Made by a program: the position numbers and the translations under genes
The notes under the pieces: model-generated
Database searches by the model: none
Seen by the model: only the letters and a program-made list of their open reading frames with translations
What the model was told of the DNA's origin: nothing
NCBI RefSeq assembly: GCF_003073045.1
Contig: NC_037601.1
Coordinates: forward strand, 5,487,872 to 5,551,871
From: Pomacea canaliculata
Taxonomy: Eukaryota; Mollusca; Gastropoda; Architaenioglossa; Ampullariidae
Length of the DNA: 64,000 nt
Direction: 5' to 3'
Part shown: positions 1 through 11,639 of the stretch, one piece after another
How positions within the stretch are numbered: the stretch's first letter is position 1
Layout: each line of letters begins with the position of its first letter

Positions 1-1144
1 GGTGAAGACGGGAAAATGCGTGCAGACACAGCTTGAAGCGTGACAAACTGCTGAGCCATCTTCTTGATGGTGAGATGGGGATGGGGAGTGACATTATACA
101 GGACAGTCGCATCCTAGCTGATATTAAATGGCTACTGATGGTTTTCCCGAAACCTCACGAGCGCCCAGTCAGACACGCTGGCAGATAATGAAGTAGTAAG
201 TGCAGTAATCATACTATCTGCTCATTTTGTGCCCGCATGCCAGGCCCACCCTACTTTATTCCCGCCTTGTCCCACCCCTCCATCCCAACCATCCCGTTAT
301 AGCTTAGTTGAAGATGGCCATCGTAATTGTTGATCTTGTCTTTCTTCATCCAGTGACGATGACAAGCGAGGCAGCGAATAATATAAGAAGTTGCCAGACG
401 GACGCGAGTGCGAACGGTAGTCACTGATGCCGGAGTCGGTTGAAGCTGACTAAAGAGATGAAGTCAGCAAGATCAACCACTCATCGTACACTGCCACCAG
501 TCGCCCACCCTAAGTGAGCTAAAATGAGCTACCATTTCTCGGAAATTACTCTCAGCTGTGCCAGGACTTCCAGCTGTGACAACTGTCTCACCAACTCTGG
601 ACACGTCATTGACAACTGCATGTACATGTCACCTCCCTGCAAAAATATACTGCATGTATATTTAGACATCACAGAGTACTTTATGTACATGAAGCGTCCC
701 TAAATATTATTCTGCATATATATTTACTTTATATATTTACAAAGAGCTCGTATACCCGACAAGTGCATGCACTCGTATCTCGACACTGTTAAACTCTGTA
801 GCTCACCCATTCCCAAGGTCTGTGTCCAACACGACAGACTTTTTCTGTTGACTGGGGGAAGCTTATTGCAAGATGCTATTTCCTTAAATAGACGAATAAC
901 TTCTTCCGCTCTCTAGATACACTGTATAAACATGACAATACACAGAAAGAGGTCAAGAGAGCAGACGTCAGACTTGTACATGGATACACTTACATCGTGT
1001 TGACCCCAGCCAGTGTGGGGCCACACGCTAATTAGGCATAGTAGTGTCAAAAGTGGTCATGATTTGACTTTTCTGTGCACGATGTTTTTAGAGGTGTGCA
1101 TCTTGAGAATGGAAGAGGTTGTTCACCCAGATTTAGAGAAATAG
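1..1144. other. No gene recognised
   Basis: Noncoding-looking sequence with stops in all frames. It has A+T-rich patches around 640-740. I see no tRNA, repeat boundary or splice-flanked coding exon that I would defend. Confidence 0.5.
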
Positions 1145-1146
1145 TA

Positions 1147-1677
1147 CAGTGATACCTCGGTTCTCGAACGCCTTGACTTTCGACCAAATCGGTATTCGAC
1201 CAGGAAATTCGAGAAAATTTTGTCTTGGAATCCGAACAAATATTTGGAACTCGAACATCCGAACGTCCGAGATTAACCGAGTTGAGCCGAATGGCGTTCA
1301 TTCGGCCCAGCGCGCCTTGCTTGCGTCATCAGTGACAATAACCATCCCCCTTCCCTCCTCCCTCCACATTCATTCCCTCCTGCCATAAAGTTTGGTACAG
1401 GTACAGTAAATGAAACACAATTTACTGTACTGTACTGTACATTTTTGTTTTGTTTTGTTTTAATAAATACACTTTTATTTCTTATTTCTTGTTGAGACTC
1501 ATGTTTTTCTACATATTATATACAAATTAGGCCAGTAAATAGGCATTTTCTGGGGCTTGGAACGAATTAATCCAGTTTCCATTATTTCCTTTGGGTTTCA
1601 TTGCTTCGGTTCTCGAACAATTTGGTTCTCGACCGTCCTCCCGGAACGAATTATGTTCGAGAACCGAGGTATCACTG
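1147..1677. mobile_element. Tc1/mariner-like MITE with 23-bp perfect TIRs
   Basis: The first 23 bases (1147-1169, starting CAGTGATACCTCGG) are the exact reverse complement of the last 23 (1655-1677). TA dinucleotides flank both ends (1145-1146 and 1678-1679), the target duplication typical of Tc1/mariner/pogo elements. The 531-bp interior has no transposase-like frame, so this is a non-autonomous element. Sub-terminal motifs resembling TTCTCGA recur inside each end. The superfamily call rests on TIR and TA only; the family name is not determined. Confidence 0.8.
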
Positions 1678-1679
1678 TA

Positions 1680-2737
1680 TTTTGTACAGAGCTTTAATTT
1701 TTTTTTAAATTGCACTGTAGTGACCTGATTGTGAGTCAACACTGTTTAGGATCAATCGCTTTGAGAGGCTAGAAAAGGTCTGAGAAAAGATATTATAGGA
1801 TGCACGTCTCTGGACTGCTTCCAGACAAATTTTCTGTCTTTACTTTTAGACGGAAATTCCTGATCAAATGTACTTCCGGTTTCGTTATCAACACAAAGAG
1901 AAAAGGGAGACGATGCCAGCTCTCGTGTTAACGGAGGTGCAGATGCTACAGTTTATGGTCTGATGTAGTTTCGGTTTATTGGCCATGAAAGTTAAGCTTC
2001 CTCGTGAGATGTTTCATATGACATCATTGAAATATATGCGTGGAGGACAGCTAATCGCTCAATCGCCGTTACTGAATGACCACTTTGGTGCTACCTCTAC
2101 TGTCTACAGTCTACAATCATAATGATTACTTTTGTTGTGCTTTATGCCTGGACACGGAAGGAAAAAAGAAGTGTATGTTTTCCCTACCCTACTGCCTTTA
2201 ATATACGACAATACTACGCATAAACTAAAGCACAATTGACATCTTGAAAAAAATAAAAATAAAACCAGGAATGTCAAATTTAAATTAAGGAAGTTGAACA
2301 GGCCCAACAAAACAATCTGCCGAAAATAATTGTTTCATTCCCCGAACACTGCAAACATAGCTTTTCTCAGTTAACAAGGCATAAAAAAGTCTCTAGTGTC
2401 CAGATGTCCATTAATGGTTTATTTCATCAATGTGAACATCCCCAAAAAATGTTCATTCTGATACTGTAAAAATATTGATAAAGTTTACTGTTCGCTGTAT
2501 ATCAGGAGATTACTTCTAAAACAGGGATTTTAAAATAATGAGAGATTGTAAAAATGTTCTAATCGATATTATCCGTTATTACTATCTATCTACGTCTATG
2601 TTAGGACGCGGAGAGTGCTTGTCACGTGATACGCAACATGAAACAGCTCATTATTATTCCTGACAGTGTGAAGTCAGCACTGCCAATACATCCCATAATT
2701 AAAATGAAGACTCAAAATTTCGAAACATAGGACATCT
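1680..2737. other. No gene recognised
   Basis: A+T-rich intergenic sequence with short open frames only. It is the 5' flank of the tRNA gene. No repeat or coding signal is seen. Confidence 0.5.
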
Positions 2738-2809
2738 GCGTCGGTGGTGTAACGGTTAGCATGGTTGCCTTCCAAGCAGTCGACCCGGGTTCGACTCCCG
2801 GCTGACGCA
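2738..2809 (+). tRNA. tRNA-Gly (anticodon TCC)
   Basis: A 72-nt cloverleaf. The acceptor stem GCGTCGG pairs with CTGACGC (one G-T wobble), with discriminator A at 2809. The anticodon loop CTTCCAA spans 2769-2775, so the anticodon is TCC (2771-2773). The T arm is CCGGGTTCGACTCCCGG and contains a perfect B box (2788-2798). The internal A box lies in TGGTGTAACGGTTAGC. There is no intron and CCA is not encoded. Seven T residues follow at 2817-2823, a good Pol III terminator, so the gene looks intact and transcribable. It reads glycine GGA/GGG codons. Confidence 0.95.
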
Positions 2810-2816
2810 TGGTTTG

Positions 2817-2823
2817 TTTTTTT
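2817..2823 (+). terminator. Pol III T-run terminator of tRNA-Gly
   Basis: Seven consecutive T residues start 8 nt after the discriminator base, the usual Pol III stop signal. Confidence 0.8.
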
Positions 2824-4690
2824 CACGCCTCTGAAAGAAGAGATGTTGCTCGTTTCTGATTGTGCAATTATTTTCTTATTTACTTCTATGAACATACGAA
2901 GACTTATGTCGCCTTGTTACATCTTTAAATACATGCATCAACCTCTGCCAAATGATGGTATAAAAATAGACAATAGACACAAAACTACTCGATACCTTTC
3001 TGAATTTTACACCAGGCTGTCCTCGACATTTGCCCCTCCATAGAGTGAGTTATGACCTAGAAAAGCAGGTCTCGGGGACACTGAATGTGTTTCCATGTTC
3101 ATCGCGAAACAAATCAATAAACAACCCAACAAACGCACACACATTGACACTAGCATCGACACTCGATCAGTCTTCTGACCACATCCCACCACTCACCCGT
3201 CCCACCCCACACACCAGTTGGTTTCCCTTGAATTGGACTTGGTCCATCTTCCTTCAGCTTGCTGGCATGCACTCCCCCCACCAGTTGAGATGACTTACGG
3301 AGGAGCACACGGTGATCAGGAGAATGTGGAATGAAGAAACCGCTTCCTCGGATTTCAAGCCAGTCTGCAAAGTTCCCCAGGCCCTGACATCCTCGAGATT
3401 CGGGTGCCTGATTTACGGCACCTGCTGAACTCCGGGTAGGGCATCCACCGCAGTGAAACTCTAGAAGCTGCATCCCCCTACCCCTGACACCTCCCTACAA
3501 CCACTGAAAGGTCAAGGCGGGTTCGGTTACACTGTTTTCCTAGCCCCGCCCTCTCCTGGCTTCATGCCTGGCATTCCGAAACCCAGAAAAATATCGAGAA
3601 TAGTCGAAAGTAGGTGTTAACTGAATTTAAAATGGTTACAGGGCGTTGATGCGGTACGATCCGTAGATGTTCGTATCCCGCTGAGAGCAAATTTGGTGTT
3701 TGGAGAGGAAATGCCAGTCGCATGTCCCGGGTTACAGAAGCTCGAAAACATTTCCCGCCTTCCTACCATTCATATCAACAGACAACTCTAAACGGACGAC
3801 TGAACGTATATGAACTGAACAGGACCCGTGATGGAATCTTTTAAAACTCATGTTCCTAGGTAAAGACAGTTCTGCGGCGTTGTTTACGTTGTTTTTTGCT
3901 GTTTGTCTGTTTTTGGGTTTGTTTTTGTTTGTTTGTTTTTGCTTATTGTGTTTATGACAATGCATGCTGGGGTGACGAAAGTGTTTGCGGTTTTCATGAG
4001 TGAACATAGAAACAAAAGACACCACGAAGCCTGGGCAGTGTTTCAATGGCGCGTAAACGTGTATATCACGTAAGAGAATCCAAATCACGTAACGACAATT
4101 AATGAAATGGGTAAACGATTTCGTCGAGGGTTTAAAGAAGTAGGTTTCACGTAAAAAAAAAAAAAGTTGTATGATAAAAGAGACATAAAAGCTGATATTT
4201 CGTCATTGTAATCAAATGTTAATGACACTGACGTATATGCATGGGACATGGTGCTTCCAACTAAAGCAGTTTCTTGATAATAATAATACTAGAAATGCTA
4301 ATTTCTATGCTTGTCTGCGGTTGATGAATGATACACCCAGTCCCAGTAATTCAAGGGTCAGAAACCTCGTCGCATTTTATGAATGAGAAACACTGCTCTC
4401 TCTCTCTTAGTGCGGGGAGGGATAGACTTTTTGTAATGTCAGGAATGATGCTCAGGGTGATTTGTAAAGCCTCCTCCCCCTACAAAAAAAAAATAAGGTT
4501 TTGCCGTAATCTATGCCAGGCCAGGTTGTGAGGTGTGAAGATTTATAGGGTGAATTAAACGATTACTACGCATGATTTTAAAAATACATTTTTATCTCTC
4601 TCTCACACACACACACCAAGCGTGGCGGAGATATAAAAAAAACCACCTGTGCTTATCAAAGTAAATAAAGAGAACCAGTCACAAGCCCAC
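2824..4690. other. No gene recognised
   Basis: Short frames on both strands with no splice-flanked coding signal. It contains T/G-rich low-complexity sequence near 3890-3950 and a CT then CA dinucleotide stretch around 4596-4617. Confidence 0.45.
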
Positions 4691-4699
4691 ATACAAGCT

Positions 4700-5400
4700 G
4701 TGCTGATCGACATCACTGATGTCTACATAGCCTCCTTTTGGTCCACATCCTACTGACGCCATCGGGCGCCTTGACAACCTTGTCTACCGCACGTCACGTA
4801 ACGACGCACAACGTGGCCTGCGCTTGTTACGGGCGTACGTCACCACACACCACGCACCGCCTGCCTGTACAGGTGCGCATGGGCCTCACATCATCTCTCT
4901 CTCCTCTTACTGCGTCGCAGATTTCTGGTCTTGAAGCTCGGAAGGAAAAGATCAATGAAATCGCCTTTACTCCGACTACCTCCCCCTCTTCCTCCCTCTC
5001 CCCAGACGTCACGATCGCGGCGAGGAAAAGATGTACACCACATCCTCTGCGTGCGAAGAGCCACTGCCAATGGCCTCGACCCTCCCCATCCTCTCCACGT
5101 CACGTGGTCTCACGCAAGTTCTCGCAGTTTCTTTCTTTCCCTCACTCACTCGCACGCGCGCTCAGCTCACTACCAGCATGGCGGACGGTGAGGCCAACCG
5201 CGCCATTTGCTGCTGCCAGCTGACCTAGTTCGTCTTCGCGCGAACGTGGGGGTGAGGAATGGCCCTGTCCCTCCACTGGCAGTAAACAAAGGTGTTCAGG
5301 AGAAACCGAGAGGCTGTAAAACTGGACCTCGCACCTCCAAGATGGACGAACCTCGGGAAACGTTTCTTCTGCGACTGTCTTGGAAACAATAAGACATGTT
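4700..5400 (+). promoter_or_regulatory. G+C- and CpG-rich promoter-like region with possible 4-codon first exon at 5178
   Basis: This stretch is visibly richer in CG dinucleotides than its surroundings. At 5178 ATGGCGGAC is followed by a donor-like G|GTGAGG, which would make a tiny first coding exon (M-A-D then a split codon). Animal genes often start like this, and GATGGCGG-type starts often overlap a YY1 site. No matching downstream exon was found on the plus strand, so a transcribed gene is only a possibility. The long frames here look like artefacts of low stop density. Confidence 0.3.
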
Positions 5401-6180
5401 GCTGACCCTAACCCCTTGGGAGAGTGTGGATGTGTGTGTTATGGGTTGGTGGGGGTGTAGGGAGGGACTACGACAGGATTTGTTTTACAAAAGACTTTAT
5501 TCATCCAGACTTTGCGGAATAAGCATATGGTTAAACTGCTTTATAAACCACACGTCTCAGAAGATAACAAATCTTACCCACAAATCATTACTGCGTAAAT
5601 TCAAGCCACACACACACACGCATGCCTATAAATGTCGTTCGCAAAAACTGTTTATAAACAATTCACACAGGTTAGAGCAGCGGCCGTTAGTGTTTCGCAA
5701 AAAAAAATTTTTTTTTTATCTTTGTGTCCTGCGGTGTTGAGTGTCTCTGTCCTCCTAAACTGTGGAAGCCATGTTCCTCAGCTTCTTGTATTCGCAAAGC
5801 TTCAGTCCTGCTACTTCTGTACACTAAGTGGGCGAGCTAGTCAATAGTTTGACATTCAAAATAAGTTTGCACTCCCATGCAGCTGTGCTTCTAGGACTTC
5901 ACCTCCTACACTTTCTCACCAGTTTGTAAATGTCACAGACAGGCATTTGGAGACCTATAGAAACCAATCCTTCAAAATAGCCTTCGCGAATAAAGCAGTG
6001 AAATGTGAGCATGAAGTTCGTTGACCTCGGAGGTCAGATCTTTCTCCCTGTTGATTTCATTCCAGATATGTATTGTCACAGCTGTGGAATGATTTCCTGG
6101 ACCATAGTATTCTACCTCCTCGAGGGCCGATATTCATGTCGAGAGGACAGCTACAGGCCAGTAAAAACCAGGCACAAGGC
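5401..6180. other. No gene recognised
   Basis: No coding or repeat signal beyond a short CA run near 5610 and a T-run near 5710. Confidence 0.45.
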
Positions 6181-6182
6181 AC

Positions 6183-6360
6183 CAACTAGTGTAGTGGTTA
6201 GGACACTCGCTTGAGAGAGAGAGGCCCAGGGTTCAGATCTCGTTTTGGGAAATGGGAACGCTCTATGTGATATTTGTTCGCAGGGCAGGTTGTCGAGTGT
6301 TTTCTTCGGTTTCCTCCTTTCTCCCTTCCTCTTCCCTCACAGTGTGAAATCATCTCTAGT
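6183..6360 (+). repeat. tRNA-derived SINE-like element
   Basis: An A-box-like TAGTGTAGTGGTTAGG (near 6189) is followed by a B-box-like GGGTTCAGATCTC (near 6229), with tRNA-like spacing. After these comes a conserved-looking body with TTCTTCGGTTTCCTCC (near 6301). This is the layout of a tRNA-headed SINE. The 3' boundary is not clear and no target duplication was found. A similar body motif occurs at about 9225-9250. Confidence 0.55.
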
Positions 6361-6499
6361 GGGAAACACTTTCCTACCAAAGCAACCAATGATGTCAACT
6401 TCTATATTCCATTTCATGTTCGTTTCATTTTATTGCTATCTTTATTCTATAAGTCAATGTGGGATGACGGGAACTGGAAAGTCTGCTAAGTGAGATTAA

Positions 6500-9095
6500 A
6501 GTGTCAAAGTGAATCACCCCCTAACCAAGTTCACGGGCTCGGCCAACTTCTAAGCGGATTACAAGCTTGGAAGGACTCACAGAGAGAGAGAGAGGCCAGC
6601 AACGGGTGTGTGGTGAATGAAGATAGTGGGTGAGTGGGATGGACAACAAAGTCCGTTGACATATGCGGTGTATTTTCGGCGCCCTCCTGGAGGTACTAGC
6701 GGCTCGATGTCGGGACTGCAGCCGTCAACGGTCATAATCGAGCCATTGACTTCTATTACTGACCTAAGTACTTAAAGTCAGTGGAACGAGCGCTTGTACT
6801 CGTGTTAGAAGGGTAGGAGGAGTGCGGGTGCTGAGGGTGGGGGGTGAAGCGATTATTTTTGATAGGTGACGACTGTGATAATAGCTTGCGCCTCCACGCG
6901 GCCTTTTTTTTTTTTTTTACACTTCTGGCGATGTTGACACGACTTTGCATTCAGCAGATTGCATTTGAATATTTGAACGGGCTGACTAAAAGGCTTTAGG
7001 ATCAGGTTTAGGAATTTTTTTATTTTTTTTTGCCTGACTTATTTCTCTAGTGACATAATAATGAAATCATGTCGGCACGCTAGAAAAGTGTTTTTATAAC
7101 ATAAATTACACAATACTATCAATTGTAAGAATATATAAACAGCTGAGTATATAAAACGCATGCTATACAATATAAAAAATGAAACGTACAAGCAATTATA
7201 TCAATTCCCACCCGAGCGTTAAAAAAATACACCTGTTTAGAATTCGTTAAAGGTACTAAATGTATTACCTTTATATGGTAAATAATGCACATCTATATAG
7301 CTTAATATTTAAATATCTAATTTTATATTTTTTCTTTAAATGCTACTTATTTTTTATTTTATTTTATGCATTCATTCTTTTATTATCGACCTAAAATGTT
7401 CTGTTGCATGAAGGAGGAGGAAATAATCAAAAAGCTGTTTCCTTTACAGTCGATGGGTTGATGTTCATCTCGCGTGACTGTACCCCCAGTCCCTGCCTGG
7501 CAGTCCAGCAAAAAGTCCTCAGGTGAAAACGTCACACAGGTAAACAGAATGCTTTTCCATTGAGCTCGTTATTGGCCTATCGTGATTGCTGGACTAAAAT
7601 TAGGCTAAGTGGTCGCTTTCACTGTTAAAGGCTCACCAGAGTCCAACATCAAAACTGCTGACAGGTCAAAACCACAATGTGGTTATCGTTTTGGTCACAA
7701 AAATGTTCCACGGTTCTCTTTTTGTGGAGTGACCTTAATTATAACTTCTGGTGCGAGAATTATTTAACTTATGCTAATGAAGCGTTGCCATAACAACAAG
7801 ACTTGTTTTGTGAGGTCGCAGTTGTTTTTTGAACTCGAATATTGAAAGGGCGATATTCCGAGGTTTGTATCACACAAACAGTTATCGGTTCAGATTTTAA
7901 ATTTCAGCATTTTGCAACGAACTAAATTTGGTCGTTAGAAGAAAAAAAAAAAACTAAAAATTTTGCACTCGAGTTAGCCTATAAAGGTATCTAACGCGCG
8001 CATGCAAGGGTCAACCTACGCCGGGTCCCTTCTGGCGCCTCCTTGTCGACGAGCACCTCAATACTCGCCTTGTTATCGGGACCCAACCGATAACAACCTC
8101 ATCGGCGCATAATCAAAGGGAAAAAAAACTGTGGACTGTGCAGTTTTTAGCAAGGAGGAGATTGTCGCGGGACAGTGAAGGCCGTTTTATCACGAACAGG
8201 CCCACGAGGGATGCGTGTGGTCCCGCCCACTCGGACGCACCCACGCGCACTGCTCGCCATTCAGTGAGACCAAGACGTATTATACTACGTCTCTACGTCA
8301 GACGTAGCATCCGTACTGGTCTGACCTCTTCGGTGTCATTAAGTGATAAACAGTCCAAAAATACTCTTTAATTCTTCATCACCGCTCCTGATACGGTTGT
8401 AAGGGGGAAGTATGGTGGAAGCGGGAAATCTCAGCATAAAACTGTTGCCCTCAGGTTTTAGCTAGTCTCTCGGTTGGGGGGAGTGGGAGAGGGAAGGGAA
8501 ATAGCATGCACTTTGGCCTGTCATCGGCCTAAATAAGATTCTAGACGATATGCATGGACCACGAACACAGGTTTAGTTCTTCGAGTTGGAAAATTTCAGT
8601 GCAAACCAGGAGTAGGGAGTGTCATTTGATCCGGCCCCCCAGGGCAGCCCCAGATTTCAGTAAATCTGTTTATTCTCACACCAACGTAAATGTATATTAA
8701 GTAAATAATAATACCAACATCAATTTTGAGGGACAAGCAGGGAATGTCCATTATAGGATAGACAGAACACATATGAGTACATGGCGGGACAGACACGTAT
8801 TCTTTCAGTCGGCTACCTGAAACCTCTATGGACGATTGTGGAGAATTATGCCAGCATCAGCAGCATGTGATCCTCACCGCAAGCCAATGGTAGACATCCT
8901 CCAGTTGGCCGTTGATATGTGTAGCGATCTTTGACCACGAATTGTTGACATTGCTGTGTACTGTTCGAGCTTACAAATATTCCACATTATCCTTTCATGG
9001 ATTTCCAAAGGCTGGTAAAAATTCTTTTTGTCATATTGATGCTCAGTACAAGTTACTATTTTACCAAGGCCGGGTGAATAACCCCTCTCCCTTTC
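6500..9095. other. No gene recognised
   Basis: Mostly unstructured and strongly A+T-rich between about 6960 and 7400. The only clear local structure is the 10-bp hairpin listed separately at 8070-8096. Confidence 0.45.
8070..8096. repeat. Perfect 10-bp inverted repeat (hairpin)
   Basis: TTGTTATCGG (8070-8079) and CCGATAACAA (8087-8096) pair perfectly across a 7-nt loop. No neighbouring gene explains it. Confidence 0.6.
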
Positions 9096-9099
9096 GGCT

Positions 9100-9270
9100 G
9101 CAGGATAGTTGGTGGAGTGGCTAAAGCGATTGTCACCGTGTCAGTGAGGATCGAGTGTCGCAGGTTCTTATCTCGGCTCCGACATACCTCTCTTTGATCG
9201 TGGCATCTGTTTACCGTCGGTGGTTTTCTCCGGGTATTCCGGTTTCTTCCACCATCCCTGTGTGTGTGTG
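9100..9270 (+). repeat. tRNA-derived SINE-like element
   Basis: The A-box-like TGGTGGAGTGGCTAAAG (near 9110) and B-box-like GCAGGTTCTTATCTC (near 9160) precede a body motif TCCGGGTATTCCGGTTTC (near 9229). The order matches the element near 6183, which suggests the same SINE family. Boundaries are approximate. Confidence 0.55.
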
Positions 9271-9299
9271 CGAGAGAGAAGTTATAATCTGAGTAATGG

Positions 9300-10820
9300 T
9301 GATTGAATTTGTAAGACGCATTTGATGGGTACACGTACAGGCTGCCAAGACGAAAAGGTGAATCGAGGTTCGGTCTTCTACCTCTGATCATTTGCTTTTC
9401 TATTGCTCTGCCCACAAGAAGGCCTCTAGCATCCAGAAGTCTGCCCCTCTCATCCTCTTGGATAGATAGCGGGAGCAGTAATGGTAACTCTTACGTGATA
9501 CTCATGCGGAAATGGCAAAATTTCGGCATTACTCATGCGTAAGTGGAAAAAAATTAGGCATTAACGCACGACAAACGTGTGTCCTCTTTTCAAAAATGAT
9601 GGGGAGGGTGTTTTGGGGGAGATGGAGGGATGAGGTTGTAGCCGGGAGGAATGGTGTGTGGCCTTGATGTTCTGGTTGTGAAAGTGAAAGTGATAAAGAC
9701 CATTTCGTTCCTTGGCTTAACCGCTTAGGTGCCATTTTGTCTGACCCGCAGGTCAGCCAGCATGAATTATGAGTGAGAGTTGCCAATCATCCACCAGGAA
9801 AGCTTGCCCGCAGCATCCGATGTACTGCAGGGTCCCAGAACTCACAGTGAAAGTAGTTCCGGGTCAATGTCGTCATAAGCTCTTTAAAACGTACTCGTGT
9901 GCCGGGTGGATGACGCCTGACCAGATGGATGGACGGAGCTTGGCCATGAAGGTGCAGCCACCGAAGGAGCTGGAAGGGGATTGACAGAATGGGTTGTAGG
10001 GACGAGAAAAAGTCTCGGTCAGTTCCGGTCCCAAACACTACAGAGAGAAGCGTGCTTTTGAACTTCATGGCTTTAGCATTATGGAATACCCCACAATGCA
10101 GGATTAGCATGACCAGTATGTGGTCAGTTTGTCCGTCCTGACACAGTCACCAACAGTGTCTGGACCGTTTTCCTCGACAGAAACAGCATCTGGTCATTCT
10201 GTCTTTGACACATATGTATTAACATATTTCTCATATTTCCTTCTCTCTGCTCCAACATCTCCTCTTACTGTGATTGTGTGCCATGCGGATGAAAAGGCAA
10301 CCTCAAGGCGAAGATTGTTCTCCCGTTGTTGGGAAATTAGTTGAGAGCGATCATCTTCAAGGCCGCTGTCATGACAAGGGAGGGAGGCGAGACTGTCGAT
10401 ACGACACAGCTGTCGCGAAACCAAGGCGGAAGTTGTTGCGTGCACTAACCCCACGAATGTCTTGACAGCTGTTGTTGACACACTGCCCTACTACAGATTG
10501 CTTACATTCTGCATCCTGCCAGGTAAAGCTTAGGACCCTTAGGTCAAAGTGAAGAAAGCGACCTTAGGAAAGGAGAGATTTAGAACAGTTGCAGCACAGG
10601 ACAGATGTAAATAAATTTGGAACATTTTGTTAACTGAAGATTGCAGGCATGCTAGACAACATGTAAAGATGGATGCCTGACTCTGAGAGTAGGCGGGGAC
10701 CTCGGCATGCCAGTCAAGCTCAAAGAGAGCGCTTCACTCTCTTCTTAACACTCTCTTTCTAACATGGGAAAAGGTCGAGCTGACACTAGCAAGATAACTA
10801 ATCCCTCAGGTTGACATTTA
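9300..10820. other. No gene recognised
   Basis: Short overlapping frames on both strands without splice-flanked coding signal. I see nothing else. Confidence 0.4.
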
Positions 10821-10826
10821 GACATT

Positions 10827-11040
10827 TTTAGCGGTCATCCTAAACGCACGCTTGACATGGAAGCCCCATTTAGTCGCCCTTGAAGCGTGAAGGACCAGCA
10901 AGCTGTTGCTGAAGGAAGACGTGGCAGAAAGCAAATGGAGCGAAAAGTTTGGCATCCTGAAACAAGTGTACGCTGGAGTCGTAAGACCTATCCTCGAGTA
11001 TTCAATTGCATGGAGAACAAGCTTTATAGCGTGCAGACCT
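10827..11040 (+). pseudogene. LINE reverse-transcriptase C-terminal relic
   Basis: One plus-strand frame reads AVILNARLTWKPHLVALEA, then a stop, then continues through KFGILKQVYAGVVRPILEYS. These resemble the LTWKPH and ILKxVYxGxVRPxLEY blocks found just after the RT catalytic core in jockey/CR1-type non-LTR retrotransposons of invertebrates. The in-frame stop and the lack of any flanking RT domain show a dead 5'-truncated piece. The clade is not certain. Confidence 0.65.
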
Positions 11041-11344
11041 GTCCTCGGGTATGCCTCAACCACCCGAGAACAACCTTTGTAGTGTACAACACATGGACCT
11101 GAGTCATTGAAGCAGCCATAAAAGACACCAAATTTAAAAAAAAAACGGATTAGACAGCAGATCTTCCACCTCCAGAGATATAACTCGACTACAGAGCCAA
11201 ATTTCACCTATTCACTCAGTATATCCAGGTGTGGGGCTGCAAACACAGAGGAGTTCAAAAGAAGCGAGAAAAGACTAAAATTCTACTCTCTAGTAGTTTT
11301 AGAATCTGTGGGTACCTGGGGTGGGGGCGGTAGGAGCGGTGACA

Positions 11345-11630
11345 CCATCAGTCATAACAGCGTCTCTGTTCTGTCACACCGACTAATTGACTAATCAGCT
11401 GACCGGCCAATCCACAGACCACGGTATGTTTTTCAGCCATAACTGCGTCTCAGAGCACTGACCAAGTTTTCAGTCGAACTACGTCTCAAAGGACTGATCA
11501 TGAGTCATAAAATAACTATGCCTCAAAGAAGCGATCGTAGTTCTGAGTCACAATTACGCCTCGGAGAACTCACCAAGTTTTTGACTCATGACTACACATC
11601 ACAGCACCAACCGTGTTATTGAGTCATGAA
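11345..11630. repeat. Degenerate minisatellite, about 33-43 bp unit
   Basis: A motif like GAGTCATAACTACGCCTC followed by AGAACTGACCAAG recurs five to six times with drift (for example 11350, 11434, 11471, 11503, 11545 and 11583). Unit length varies from about 33 to 43 bp. It looks like an old decayed tandem array; no coding frame runs through it. Confidence 0.55.
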
Positions 11631-11639
11631 CTGTTCAGG

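Noticed and set aside
3732-4088. 118-codon minus-strand frame
   Set aside because: Contains a Lys/Gln/Asn-rich run from T/G-rich low-complexity DNA and shows no coding-like pattern.
4738-5223. 161-codon plus-strand frame in the CpG-rich patch
   Set aside because: Lacks an ATG at its start, is rich in Ser/Pro/His from biased base composition, and overlaps several equally open frames.
10818-11207. 129-codon minus-strand frame
   Set aside because: Antisense shadow of the LINE RT relic on the plus strand.
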